Shown one piece after another: positions 1 through 7,718 of a stretch of DNA of 24,773 nt. The stretch is taken from the NCBI GenBank assembly GCA_038237055.1, contig JBBRZD010000009.1:1-24773 (forward strand), in the 5' to 3' direction. Within the stretch, counting starts at the first letter, position 1, and each line of letters begins with the position of its first letter. The translations under genes were made by a program, and so were the position numbers. The notes under the pieces were generated by a model. The model ran no database searches. It was not told the origin of the DNA and saw only the letters and a program-made list of their open reading frames with translations. Source of the DNA: Dokdonella_A sp038237055 (GTDB lineage Bacteria; Pseudomonadota; Gammaproteobacteria; Xanthomonadales; Rhodanobacteraceae).

Positions 1-746
1 CCCATGCCGCCGCCGACAGCGACATTGAAACCTTTGAGTTCACCGTTCTCGATGATGGCGATCAGACCGAGGTCCTGCGCGAATACATCGATGTCGTTGG
101 TCGGTGGAACGGCGAGACCAATCTTGAACTTGCGCGGCAGGTAAGTCGCGCCGTAAAGCGGCTCCGATTCTTCTTCGTCTCCGGCAACCTTTTCGTCATC
201 GAGCCAGATCTCGTGATACGCGCGCGTCTTGGGCAGCAGATGTTCGGACAGACGTGCAGCCCACTCGTATGCGACCCGGTGCGCAGAGGACTGCAGCGGA
301 TTTGCCGAGCTGACCACGGTGCGGTTGACGTCGCCGCACGCGGCCAGGGTGTCGACCAAGGTCGCGTTGATCGCCGCGATCGTCGGTTTCAGACGGCGCT
401 TGATCACGCCGTGCCACTGGAACGTCTGCCGCGTAGTGATGCGCAGCGTTCCGTTCGCATGCTCGCGTGCGATCGCATCGAAGGCACGCCACTGCGACGG
501 TGTCACCACGCCGCCGGGCAGGCGCGCGCGGATCATGAAGGAATACGCCGGTTCGAGTTTTTGTCGGCGCCGCTGCTCACGCAAGTCGCGGTCGTCCTGC
601 TGGTAGCTACCGTGGAATTTCAGCAGCTTGTTATCGTCATCGCAGATTGCGCCGGTGATCGGATCGGCCAGACCCTTGGCGATACCGCCGCGCAGGAAGC
701 GGCTGGCTGCCTTGATGTCTTCGAGGCGGGAAGGCGTGGTCGTCAT
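1..746 (-). CDS. cysI: Sulfite reductase hemoprotein beta subunit (N-terminal part, runs off the window)
   Basis: CysI is the siroheme/[4Fe-4S] subunit that reduces sulfite to sulfide with electrons from CysJ, in cytoplasmic sulfate assimilation. About 248 N-terminal residues are present; the family is usually near 570, so the heme and cluster cysteines lie outside the window. Visible family signatures are the stretch RITTRQTFQWHG (nitrite/sulfite reductase half-domain) and, at the window edge, AIIENGELKGFNVAVGGGMG, matching the CysI sequence just before the first hemoprotein domain. The ATG at 746 is separated from the cysJ stop by one base (TGA-A-ATG), so the two are translationally coupled. 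The gene order cysJ-cysI is the usual one. The reading frame has no start inside it that would argue for a different gene. Identification is secure; only the C-terminal half is missing. Confidence 0.95.
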   Translation of the reverse strand, partial: MTTTPSRLEDIKAASRFLRGGIAKGLADPITGAICDDDNKLLKFHGSYQQDDRDLREQRRRQKLEPAYSFMIRARLPGGVVTPSQWRAFDAIAREHANGTLRITTRQTFQWHGVIKRRLKPTIAAINATLVDTLAACGDVNRTVVSSANPLQSSAHRVAYEWAARLSEHLLPKTRAYHEIWLDDEKVAGDEEESEPLYGATYLPRKFKIGLAVPPTNDIDVFAQDLGLIAIIENGELKGFNVAVGGGM

Positions 747-747
747 T

Positions 748-2553
748 TCAATACACGTCGCGCGCGTAGCGCCCGTGCTGGATCAGTTCGGAAAGGCGTG
801 ACTGCGCGCTTTCGCGGTCGAGACCGCCATGCGTCACGAATATGTCGGTGAGCGTTTCGTGCACGTCCCTGGCCATCTGCTTGGCATCGCCGCACACATA
901 CAGGCGCGCGCCGTTTTCGAGCCACGTGTGCAACTCGCGCCCGTGCTCGCGCAGGCGATCCTGCACGTAGATTTTCGATTCCTGATCGCGCGAGAACGCC
1001 AGGTCGAGCCGATGGAGTGCGCCCGTACGTAACGCATCCTGCCACTCGGTTTGATACAGGAAGTCGTCGTGAAAATGACGATTGCCGAAGAACAGCCAGT
1101 TGCGTCCGCTTGCGTCCAGCTCGCGTCGCTCCTGCACAAACGCGCGAAACGGAGCGACGCCAGTGCCAGGTCCAATCATGATCACATCGGTGTCGGCATC
1201 GGGCAGTCGGAAGCGGTCGTTCGATTCGATGAACGCGGGTACGCGTGCGCCGTCTTCGCGCGACGTCAGGAACGACGATGCGGCGCCGGTGTGCGCATGG
1301 CCGAACGACTCCCAGGCGACGTTCACGACGGTCAGATGCACTTCGTCACCGACGCTGCGACGACTCGAGGCGATCGAATATAGTCGTGGGGTCAATGGGC
1401 GCAATGCCGCTACGAATTCGTCCGCATTCCATACAGCCGGGAATTCGCGCAACAGGTCGACCACCTGATGGGTGCTGAGCAACTTGGCAAGATCGCTGTT
1501 GCGATCCGGCGCGAGCAGGCGATTGAGGTTTTCCGCGCGTGCGTGCGCTGCGTGCGCCGCGATGAAAGGACGCACAAGCCTGGTCAGTTCGCGACGCGTG
1601 CTCAACCACGAATGCAGCGAGTGCGTTTCGCCCGCGTGCGTGACGCGCGTCTCGCCATCCAGGTTCAGCGTCTGCAGTATCCAATCAACCAACGCAGCCG
1701 CATTCGTCGGCCACACGCCGAGTGCGTCGCCGGGTTCATAGGTCAGGCCGGAGCCTTCCAGCGACAGTTCGATGTGATGCACGGCGCGAGTCCCATCGCG
1801 CGAGACGATGCGCTGGTTGACCAGCAGTTCCGCGGCGAACGGACGCTCTCGGCTCCACGCTGCATTGACGGCATGCGGGCGCAGCGGTGCCACCGTCGCT
1901 CGCGGCGCAGCGGCCTTCAGCGTTTCGCGCGCGGCGCCGAGTGCTTGCTCCAGCCACGGTGTCGCTACGGTTTCGATATCGACATCGGCTTCGCCGGCAG
2001 CCAATACACGCGCAGCGCCGAGTTCGCCCAAGCGTGCATCGAGGCGGTGACCGATCGCGCAGAACTGCGGGTAGCTCGAATCGCCGAGGCCGAGCACCGC
2101 GTACTTGAGGTCGACCAGTTGCGGCGCGCGTTTGCCAACGATGAAGTCGACCAGCGCGCGTGCGTCATCCGGCGGATCGCCGTCGCCTTGCGTGCTGATC
2201 ACGATATAGAGCAGGCGTTCGGACTTCAGCTCGCGCTGCGGATACGCGTCTGCGCGCACGAGACGTACGGCGAGACCGGCATTCTCCGCATCGAGCGCAA
2301 GCTTCTCGGCAAGCCGCCTGGCATTGCCGGTCTGACTTCCATAAATGATCGTCAGGCGTTGCTGCGGCCCCGCTTCACGCGCAGGTACCGGTGGCGACGC
2401 CCGTGCGCCGCCGGCTGCGTGGTTAGCCTGCGCCGCGGAATAACCGGACAGCCACCACAGTGTGGGTGCATCGAGGCCGTCGAGCAGTCGCAGGATTTCG
2501 GTCGGTCCCTCCCCGGGCAGCGGAACGATCGTCGATGCGGGCAGGGCTGGCAC
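748..2553 (-). CDS. cysJ: Sulfite reductase [NADPH] flavoprotein alpha subunit
   Basis: CysJ carries electrons from NADPH through FAD and FMN to the CysI hemoprotein. The 601-residue product has the expected order: a variable N-terminus (1-65), an FMN-binding flavodoxin domain (about 66-205, with YGSQTGN at 71-77), a linker, the FAD-binding reductase domain (RLYSIASS at 390-397), and the NADPH-binding domain (GPGTGVAPFR at 461-470; YVCGDAKQMARDV at 552-564) ending in RYARDVY, typical of the family. Length agrees with the roughly 600 residues of E. coli CysJ. The start is a GTG at 2553 with AAGGA seven bases upstream. It is first in an operon with cysI, which follows one base later. A tandem pair of MetJ-box-like octamers sits 17-32 bases upstream of the start codon and may control the operon. 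Confidence 0.96.
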   Translation of the reverse strand: MPALPASTIVPLPGEGPTEILRLLDGLDAPTLWWLSGYSAAQANHAAGGARASPPVPAREAGPQQRLTIIYGSQTGNARRLAEKLALDAENAGLAVRLVRADAYPQRELKSERLLYIVISTQGDGDPPDDARALVDFIVGKRAPQLVDLKYAVLGLGDSSYPQFCAIGHRLDARLGELGAARVLAAGEADVDIETVATPWLEQALGAARETLKAAAPRATVAPLRPHAVNAAWSRERPFAAELLVNQRIVSRDGTRAVHHIELSLEGSGLTYEPGDALGVWPTNAAALVDWILQTLNLDGETRVTHAGETHSLHSWLSTRRELTRLVRPFIAAHAAHARAENLNRLLAPDRNSDLAKLLSTHQVVDLLREFPAVWNADEFVAALRPLTPRLYSIASSRRSVGDEVHLTVVNVAWESFGHAHTGAASSFLTSREDGARVPAFIESNDRFRLPDADTDVIMIGPGTGVAPFRAFVQERRELDASGRNWLFFGNRHFHDDFLYQTEWQDALRTGALHRLDLAFSRDQESKIYVQDRLREHGRELHTWLENGARLYVCGDAKQMARDVHETLTDIFVTHGGLDRESAQSRLSELIQHGRYARDVY

Positions 2554-2569
2554 GGCTGAGTCCTTGAAT

Positions 2570-2585
2570 GGACGTCCAGACGTCC
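2570..2585 (-). promoter_or_regulatory. Tandem MetJ-box-like octamers upstream of cysJ
   Basis: Two adjacent 8-bp units, GGACGTCC and AGACGTCC (plus-strand reading), match the MetJ box AGACGTCT at 6/8 and 7/8 positions and have the exact 8-bp periodicity at which MetJ dimers bind. They lie 17 bases before the cysJ GTG, where a bound repressor could block transcription or translation start. MetJ is the S-adenosylmethionine-responsive repressor of methionine genes in many gammaproteobacteria. Whether this organism has MetJ cannot be seen here; another regulator reading tandem GACGTC units is possible. Confidence 0.4.
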
Positions 2586-3007
2586 GGAAGGAGCTCGATG
2601 CTAGGCCTGCTTCCGCCGCGACGGAAAGAATGGCTGGTTATGCGCATATACAACGCGGATGCAGTGCCGAGGCGGTGGCGCTGAGCTTTTCCGCGACGCA
2701 TGCGCGTACGCTCGGTGGGAGGCCTCGCTGCGTTGAACGGCGAATTCACGAGCCACGCCTCGCATTCCCCAACGATTTCTGGTTGATGATGGTGGCTGCG
2801 ATTCCGCTACTGTTGTTGCGGCCAACGCCGGTGCGCGAGGCAAAAGACGACGTATCCGGCTGCGGCAGCGAGCGGCGCCGCGTGAAATAGGGAATCAGCG
2901 GCAATGCACCTCATGCACGACTGTGCTTGCGCACTGCGTCGGGCAAACTTGAACTTTCCTTTAAGACCAGAAGGGGCCAGCGGCATCGCTCGTGTAGCAT
3001 AGCCGTC
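2586..3007. other. Intergenic region between cysJ and the GNAT gene
   Basis: About 420 bases between the divergent cysJ and GNAT genes. Short open frames exist on both strands but have arginine-rich, low-quality translations without recognisable domains or ribosome binding sites. I see no tRNA, riboswitch or long inverted repeat. The region should contain the cysJI promoter (minus strand) and the GNAT promoter (plus strand), but I could not identify either with confidence. Confidence 0.5.
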
Positions 3008-3574
3008 ATGCAGACGGTCCCGTCATCGCTACCATTGCTTCAACTCGATTGCGGTGTCGCGATATTGCGCTCCTGGCGATCCAACGATCTCGAAAGCCTC
3101 GTCGCGAACGCAAGCCACGCCGATGTGTCGCGCGGGCTGCGCGATCGCTTCCCGTATCCCTACACCGGCGATGACGGTCGCGCGTGGCTCGCGCGTGCGG
3201 TTGACGAATCCGATCGCGCCTGGGCGATCGAGATCGACGGCGCGGCGGTCGGCGGCGTCAGTCTTCATCCGGGCGTCGATGTGCATCGTCATTCGGCGGA
3301 ATTGGGTTACTGGATCGGGCGAAACTATTGGGGCCGTGGCGTGATGAGCGCAGTGTTGGCTGTGTTCGCGGATCGTGCGATGTCTGCGTTCCGTCTGCAT
3401 CGGTTGTTCGCGACCGTGTATTCGACCAACCCGGCGTCGATGCGTGTGCTGGAAAAGGTCGGATTCGAGCGCGAGGGCGTGCAGAAGTCGGCTGTGATGA
3501 AGCGTGGCGAATTGCTGGATCTCTGCATGTATGCACGGGTGCGCGCGGAGTTGGGGGCGTTTCTGGAACAATGA
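3008..3574 (+). CDS. GNAT-family N-acetyltransferase (RimJ/RimL type)
   Basis: A 188-residue cytoplasmic acyltransferase expected to transfer an acetyl group from acetyl-CoA to an amine on a protein or small molecule. It resembles the RimJ/RimL branch: an N-terminal part with ILRSWRSNDLESL (19-32), a central strand, the segment AELGYWIGRNYWGRGVMSAVLAVF (about 97-120) that contains the pyrophosphate-binding loop, and NPASMRVLEKVGFEREG (141-157) near the C-terminus, a hallmark of this family. The ATG at 3008 was chosen because it gives a normal length; the frame stays open upstream to 2927 but that extension has no family resemblance. The next gene, on the same strand, starts about 97 bases later. 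The substrate cannot be told from sequence. Confidence 0.85.
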   Translation: MQTVPSSLPLLQLDCGVAILRSWRSNDLESLVANASHADVSRGLRDRFPYPYTGDDGRAWLARAVDESDRAWAIEIDGAAVGGVSLHPGVDVHRHSAELGYWIGRNYWGRGVMSAVLAVFADRAMSAFRLHRLFATVYSTNPASMRVLEKVGFEREGVQKSAVMKRGELLDLCMYARVRAELGAFLEQ

Positions 3575-3645
3575 GGGCGCGCGTGGCTGTCGATGGATCT
3601 GGCGAATTGGAACTTCGCCGGCAATGACAGGCATTCGGAAAGAAA

Positions 3646-3660
3646 TCTCCCGCCGGGAGA
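3646..3660 (+). repeat. Perfect hairpin overlapping the ribosome binding site of the YfiF-like gene
   Basis: Arms TCTCCCG (3646-3652) and CGGGAGA (3654-3660) are perfectly complementary around a single base. The right arm runs into GGGAGAAGGA, the Shine-Dalgarno-like stretch for the ATG at 3671. It could act as a weak terminator for the GNAT gene, or as a structure that hides the ribosome binding site. With so short a centre the real stem is probably five to six pairs. Confidence 0.5.
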
Positions 3661-3670
3661 AGGAAAATCA

Positions 3671-4660
3671 ATGCAACTCAGCGGAGTGGAGCAGGCGATG
3701 AGCAACGACAAGGATTCCGACTCACCATGGGCTCGCGCACGCGTGCGCACCCCGGAGGTGGCTCGCAAGGAGCAAGGTCCGCGACGCGGAGCGCCAGCGC
3801 CTTCTCGCCACGCGAGTGAAAATCCACCGCGAGTGCGGCAGGCACACCCGGCGCCAGCGGCAGAGCATTGGGAGGAGGGTAAATCTCTTACGACGCCCGC
3901 ACGTGAAGCACGTTTGTACGGCCTCAACGCCTGTCTTGCCGCATTCGCCAAGCGGCCCGATGCCTTGCGCAAGGTTTATCTGATTGAGGCGCGAATTCCG
4001 GCGCTGAAGAACGTGCTCGCGTGGTGCGTGAAGCATCGGCTCGGCTATCGCGTCGTTGAAGAAGCGGATCTCGACAAGTTGACCAGTTCGCGTCATCACG
4101 AGGGTGTCTGCTTCGACATGCAGCGTACGCCGCCACTGGAACTTGCGACCTTGCTCGCGGGTTTGCCGCAAGCGCCAGCGCCTTCGTTGTTGCTGTGGCT
4201 CGATGGCATCGGCAATCCGCACAATCTCGGCGCGTTGCTGCGCAGCGCCGCGCATTTTGGTGTCGGTGGCGTGATCGTGCCGCGCGCAGCTGGGCTTGAT
4301 GTCTCCGGTGCAGCTGCGCGCGTGGCCGAGGGCGCGGCGGAGATCGTGCCGCTGGTGCAGGCGAATTCCGAGGCGGATGCGCTGGCCGCGTTGCGCGCGC
4401 AGGGTTATGCATTTGCGGCGACGTTGCCGCGCGATGGGGTTTCGCTGTACACGACCGCGTTGCCGCAACGTCTCGTGCTCGTGTTCGGCGCCGAGGGCGA
4501 GGGCATGAGCGAGGCGATGATCAATGCAGCCGGGTTGCGCCTGTCGATTCCGGGCAGCGGCGCAATCGAGAGTCTCAATGTTGCTGCGAGTGTCGCTGTG
4601 CTGCTGGGGGAGTATTGGCGGCAGCGCGCGGACACCATCCCCACCCAACCCTCCCCTTGA
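3671..4660 (+). CDS. yfiF: SpoU/TrmH-family RNA 2'-O-methyltransferase, YfiF-like
   Basis: A predicted SAM-dependent RNA ribose methyltransferase of the knotted SPOUT fold. From the ATG at 3671 it has 329 residues: a charged, Pro/Arg-rich, probably disordered N-terminus (1-75), a substrate-binding domain (about 78-155, RLYGLNACLAAF and HHEGVCF), and the SpoU catalytic domain (about 173-318). The three SpoU motifs are visible: NPHNLGALLRSAAHFG (182-197), LVFGAEGEGM (270-279) and IPGSGAIESLNVAASVAV (293-310). The long basic N-terminus, the DSPW stretch and the domain order resemble E. coli YfiF, whose substrate is not established, rather than RlmB or TrmH. A second possible start is ATG 3698 (GGAG six bases upstream). 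The last residues TIPTQPSP are encoded by a REP-like element and the stop lies in its hairpin loop, so this tail is probably not conserved. Confidence 0.85.
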   Translation: MQLSGVEQAMSNDKDSDSPWARARVRTPEVARKEQGPRRGAPAPSRHASENPPRVRQAHPAPAAEHWEEGKSLTTPAREARLYGLNACLAAFAKRPDALRKVYLIEARIPALKNVLAWCVKHRLGYRVVEEADLDKLTSSRHHEGVCFDMQRTPPLELATLLAGLPQAPAPSLLLWLDGIGNPHNLGALLRSAAHFGVGGVIVPRAAGLDVSGAAARVAEGAAEIVPLVQANSEADALAALRAQGYAFAATLPRDGVSLYTTALPQRLVLVFGAEGEGMSEAMINAAGLRLSIPGSGAIESLNVAASVAVLLGEYWRQRADTIPTQPSP

Positions 4661-4669
4661 AGGGGAGGG
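4649..4669. repeat. REP-like GC hairpin containing the stop codon of the YfiF-like gene
   Basis: Arms CCCTCCCC and GGGGAGGG close on the loop TTGAA, preceded by the sequence CATCCCCACCCAA. This combination is a widespread intergenic repeat of GC-rich proteobacteria, often mistranslated in the opposite sense as SPPLQGEGWVGM; that peptide is present here on the minus strand. The methyltransferase stop codon TGA (4658-4660) is in the loop. The hairpin lies 27 bases from the convergent M28 peptidase stop and may terminate transcription from both sides. Confidence 0.75.
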
Positions 4670-4695
4670 CTTGAAGATTCCACAGGTTTCGTTGT

Positions 4696-6126
4696 CTATT
4701 CGCCGGCATCGTTTGCGAACGCGCCGGGCGCTGAGCCGAAATCACCCTGTGCCTGCGCCGCGAGATAGGCGCTGACCGCATACACCGCAACATTCTGTCG
4801 CAACTGTTCCGGGTCGATCTTGTCGAGCGTGTCGTTTGCGGTGTGGTGCCAGTCGAAGTAGCGTGTCGCGTCCTGGTGCAGGGACAGCGCGGCCATTCCC
4901 ACTTTGTGCATTTCGAAGAGATCCGAACCGCCGTTGCCGGGTGCCTTCGCGTCATACTCGACGCCGAGCGGTTTCAGCACGGCGGCGATCTGATCGACCG
5001 CGCCGCGCGCTTCGGGCTTCACGCTTGCGGTGATTTTGCGGACGCGATCCGCGCCGGAATCGGATTCGCTGCCGAGCACCGCACGCACGATCGCCTTTGC
5101 ATTGTCGGCCGCGAACACCTTGCCGCCATACAAGCCGGCTTCCTCATTCGCGAAAGCGACAACGCGGATGCTGCGGCCCGGTCGCTTCGGCAACTGCGCG
5201 ATCAGATGCGCAGCGCCGACCGAAATGCCGATGCCGACGCCATCGTCGATCGCGCCCGTGCCCGGGTCCCAGGAATCGAGGTGGCCGCCCATGACGAAAT
5301 ATTCATCGGGCTTCGTCGAGCCGCGCAGTTCCGCGATCACGTTGGCGCCCGTGTACTCGCCTTCGATGCCGCAGTCGAGCGCGAGCTTGAGCGTGACCGG
5401 CTTGCCGGACTTCAGCACGCGTTCGAGCTGGTCCGCATCCGGGCTCGATAAAGCGGCGGCCGGGATCGGCGTGACACCCGTGTCGAAGTGCGTGACGCCG
5501 GTATGCGGCAGACGGTTGGTGTCGGTGCCCGCCGAGCGCAGCAGGAAGGCGACGGCGCCCTTGGTCGACGCCAGCGATGGCCCCTGCGTGCGCACGTGCG
5601 AACCGATGCCGTAGTCGTGCCCGTCGGCACGCGCGTGCATGCGCGGGCCAACATAGACGATCTTGCCGCGCACGCTGGCTGCGTCGGCTGCTTTCAACGC
5701 ATCGAACGAATCGAAGCCAACCACTTCGGCATTGATGCCGCCCGCCGGCGTACCGGGCGAATACCCGAGCGCGATCAGCGCAAGCGGCTGCGGATACGGC
5801 GAGACGATCTCGCCGTGTTCGCTGCGACGAACCCACTTCGGATAGGTGACCGGTTCGGTCCAGACCTTGTCGAAACCGAGTGCCTTGAATTGGGCGATGA
5901 CCCATTCGCGCGCCTTCGCGTCATTCACGCCGCCCGCGAGGCGCGCGCCGATTTCGGTGGTCAGGCCCGCGGTGAAATCCCAGGCGGTGTCATCGTGCAG
6001 CGCGTTGTCGCGCAGTTGCTCGGAAACCTGGATGTCGGCAGCAGCGATCGTGGTCGGCTTGTTCGCGGCAAACGCAGCGGGCGTTGCGAGCAGCAACGAG
6101 ATGACGATCGGAAGCTTTCGACGCAT
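4696..6126 (-). CDS. Secreted M28-family zinc metallopeptidase with protease-associated domain
   Basis: A 476-residue predicted exo-aminopeptidase or carboxypeptidase-Q-like enzyme exported to the periplasm or outside. The start at 6126 gives a clear signal peptide (MRRKLPIVISLLLATPAAFA, likely cleaved near residue 20); the frame stays open to 6189 but that extension would bury the signal. A protease-associated insert spans about 130-250. The M28 catalytic core follows with its metal site: His282 in GGHLDSWD, Asp294 in AIDDGVG, the Glu328-Glu329 pair in ANEEAG, an Asp in the SESDSG stretch (353-358), and a His in FDWHHTANDT (424-433). These form the usual co-catalytic di-zinc set. Length is normal for PA-domain M28 proteins. 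It lies downstream of mscL on the same strand but behind a 144-base gap with a strong hairpin, so it probably has its own promoter. Substrate unknown. Confidence 0.9.
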   Translation of the reverse strand: MRRKLPIVISLLLATPAAFAANKPTTIAAADIQVSEQLRDNALHDDTAWDFTAGLTTEIGARLAGGVNDAKAREWVIAQFKALGFDKVWTEPVTYPKWVRRSEHGEIVSPYPQPLALIALGYSPGTPAGGINAEVVGFDSFDALKAADAASVRGKIVYVGPRMHARADGHDYGIGSHVRTQGPSLASTKGAVAFLLRSAGTDTNRLPHTGVTHFDTGVTPIPAAALSSPDADQLERVLKSGKPVTLKLALDCGIEGEYTGANVIAELRGSTKPDEYFVMGGHLDSWDPGTGAIDDGVGIGISVGAAHLIAQLPKRPGRSIRVVAFANEEAGLYGGKVFAADNAKAIVRAVLGSESDSGADRVRKITASVKPEARGAVDQIAAVLKPLGVEYDAKAPGNGGSDLFEMHKVGMAALSLHQDATRYFDWHHTANDTLDKIDPEQLRQNVAVYAVSAYLAAQAQGDFGSAPGAFANDAGE

Positions 6127-6226
6127 GGCGGAGTTCCGTTGGGGAAAACCACGATTATGCGCGCCGGTACCATGAAGTGTTTGGGCCAAAGGTCATGCGG
6201 TGTGCAGGGCCATTGCACCTCGCGTT

Positions 6227-6257
6227 GCATCGCGTGCGCGCTCGTCGCACGCGATGC
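6227..6257 (-). terminator. Perfect 12-bp hairpin downstream of mscL
   Basis: Arms GCATCGCGTGCG (6227-6238) and CGCACGCGATGC (6246-6257) are fully complementary with a 7-base loop. It begins 13 bases past the mscL stop and lies before the M28 peptidase start. No T-tract follows on the minus strand, so it may be a factor-assisted terminator, an mRNA 3'-end stabiliser, or a repeat-family hairpin. Confidence 0.6.
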
Positions 6258-6270
6258 CGTATCGCCTGGA

Positions 6271-6666
6271 TCAGCTCTTCTTGAGCAGGTCGCGGATTTC
6301 GGTCAGCAGCACCACATCAGCGGGCGGCGGCGCCGGAGCCGCTTCTTCTTTCTTGACGAGGCGATTGACGAGCTTGACGACGAGGAAGATCGCTGCAGCA
6401 ACGATCGCAAACTGGATGAGCGTGTTGAAGAACGCGCCATACATGAGCGCGACCTCGCCCTTGCCATCGGGGCCTGCCGCCTTGAGGACCCATTTGTAGG
6501 CGGAAAAATCGACGCCGCCAATCACCATGCCAATCGGAGGCATGATGACCTGGTCGACCAGGGACGTGACGATCTTGCCGAACGCCGCACCGATGACCAC
6601 GCCGACGGCGAGGTCGATGACATTGCCGCGCATCACGAAAGACTTGAACTCGGAAACCATACCCAT
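6271..6666 (-). CDS. mscL: Large-conductance mechanosensitive channel
   Basis: MscL forms a pentameric inner-membrane pore that opens under extreme membrane tension and releases solutes during hypo-osmotic shock. The 131-residue product has the family layout: an amphipathic N-terminus with SEFKSFVMRGNVIDLAVGVVIGAAFGKIVTSLV (TM1, about 15-45, with the conserved RGNV(I/V)DLAV(G) signature), a periplasmic loop with the MPPIG segment, TM2 (about 78-102, GAFFNTLIQFAIVAAAIFLVVKLVN) and a C-terminal cytoplasmic helix ending in LTEIRDLLKKS. Length agrees with the 136 residues of E. coli MscL. The start at 6666 has GGGAG upstream at good spacing. It is monocistronic or loosely linked to neighbours: 93 bases separate it from the upstream FAH-family gene, and a hairpin follows its stop. 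Confidence 0.97.
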   Translation of the reverse strand: MGMVSEFKSFVMRGNVIDLAVGVVIGAAFGKIVTSLVDQVIMPPIGMVIGGVDFSAYKWVLKAAGPDGKGEVALMYGAFFNTLIQFAIVAAAIFLVVKLVNRLVKKEEAAPAPPPADVVLLTEIRDLLKKS

Positions 6667-6759
6667 GCTTTTCTCCCGAACGGCGTTTTGGATTTTCTGT
6701 CGCTAAAAAAGGTGCGGCTTACTGTAGCGGAAGGTCAGCGCAATTAAGTCAGGAACAGG

Positions 6760-7446
6760 TCAAACAATGTGACCGTCGAGAATGGCGAAGTCGCCCAGGC
6801 GCGCTTTGACATGGTCGCCACGCTGCAGTGCTGCAACGCCGGCGGGCGTGCCGCTGAAGATCAGATCGCCCGCCTTGAGCTCCCATAGCTTCGAAAGTTC
6901 GTGGATGATCGCCGCGACCGGAAAAATCATCGCGTCGATATCCGATTGCTGGCGAGTCTGACCATTCACCTGAAGTGAAAGCAGTGCATGCGACGGATGG
7001 CCGATGGTTGCTACCGGATGTATCGCTGACACGGGCGCTGAATCATCGAAGCTCTTGGCTACATCCCAAGGGTGTCCTTTTGTTTTCGCGATGGCCTGCA
7101 GATCGCGGCGCGTGAGGTCGAGACCGACGCCGTAGCCGTAGACGCAGTCGCGCGCGCGTTCGAGCGGGATATCGCGTCCGCCGGATGCCAGCGCGACAAT
7201 CATCTCGACTTCATGGTGCAGGTCCTGCGTCGCCGGCGGATACGCGATGTCGGCGCCATCGGTGACGATCGCATCGGCCGGCTTCATGAAGAACATCGGC
7301 TGCCCGCGTTCGACGCTCGCGCCCATCTCTTTCGCGTGATCGGCATAGTTGCGGCCAATGCAGTAGATGCGATGGAGTGGAAAGCGCGCGTCGATTCCGG
7401 CGATGGCAAGGCTTGGCAGGGCTGGCGCGACAATGGCGTAAGACAT
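6760..7446 (-). CDS. Fumarylacetoacetate hydrolase-family protein (acylpyruvase / YcgM-like)
   Basis: A 228-residue enzyme of the FAH superfamily, which cleaves C-C bonds in acylpyruvates or decarboxylates oxaloacetate using Mg2+ or Mn2+. The short single-domain form resembles E. coli YcgM and eukaryotic FAHD1. The metal ligands are visible: Glu79 and Glu81 in DLHHEVEMIVAL, and Asp110 in GVGLDLTRRDLQ. Other signatures are YCIGRNYADHAKEMG (28-42), MFFMKPADAI (51-60) and LIFSGTPAGVAALQRGD (195-211), all typical of the family. The ATG at 7446 was chosen for the expected length; the frame continues far upstream without homology. It is transcribed away from the exporter operon, with a 343-base divergent region between them. 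Whether its main substrate is acetylpyruvate, fumarylpyruvate or oxaloacetate is unknown. Confidence 0.9.
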   Translation of the reverse strand: MSYAIVAPALPSLAIAGIDARFPLHRIYCIGRNYADHAKEMGASVERGQPMFFMKPADAIVTDGADIAYPPATQDLHHEVEMIVALASGGRDIPLERARDCVYGYGVGLDLTRRDLQAIAKTKGHPWDVAKSFDDSAPVSAIHPVATIGHPSHALLSLQVNGQTRQQSDIDAMIFPVAAIIHELSKLWELKAGDLIFSGTPAGVAALQRGDHVKARLGDFAILDGHIV

Positions 7447-7702
7447 GATCGAATTCCGTGAAAGCACAGAGCAGGATACCAGCCGTGCTTCAGACAAGAC
7501 TCCTTGCCGAGCCGCACCGCTCCGTCGACAAACTCGTAGGCGAGATCGAACGCGGCGCGCGGACCATTGAGGAAGGATGCGAGGCCATTCGCACGCAACG
7601 GATGGCATGCACGGAGAGCGCGCGGCGTACCCGCATGCGCAGTTGCGGCGCACGTTCCGGCTTCCGCCAGAAGGGTCTGCCTGGGTTGTCATTAATGCGA
7701 TA

Positions 7703-7718
7703 TGTGACACATGTCACC
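7703..7718 (+). promoter_or_regulatory. CRP/Clp-type operator upstream of the exporter operon
   Basis: The sequence TGTGA-CACATG-TCACC matches the CRP consensus TGTGA-N6-TCACA at 9 of 10 fixed positions. Xanthomonad Clp, a CRP homologue responding to cyclic di-GMP, recognises the same core. The site lies 72 bases before the chosen GTG of the adaptor gene, suitable for class I or II activation. I could not find a convincing -10/-35 pair, which is usual for CRP-dependent promoters. Confidence 0.6.

Noticed and set aside
1468..2559. Plus-strand open frame of 363 residues
   Set aside because: Antisense to cysJ, which has all flavoprotein motifs. No recognisable domain.
4405..4683. Minus-strand 92-residue frame beginning with a PPLQGEGWVGM-type peptide
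   Set aside because: A known spurious translation of the REP-like hairpin, antisense to the YfiF-like gene.
5488..6747. Plus-strand open frame of 419 residues
   Set aside because: Antisense to the M28 peptidase and mscL. It spans two real genes and the intergenic hairpin.
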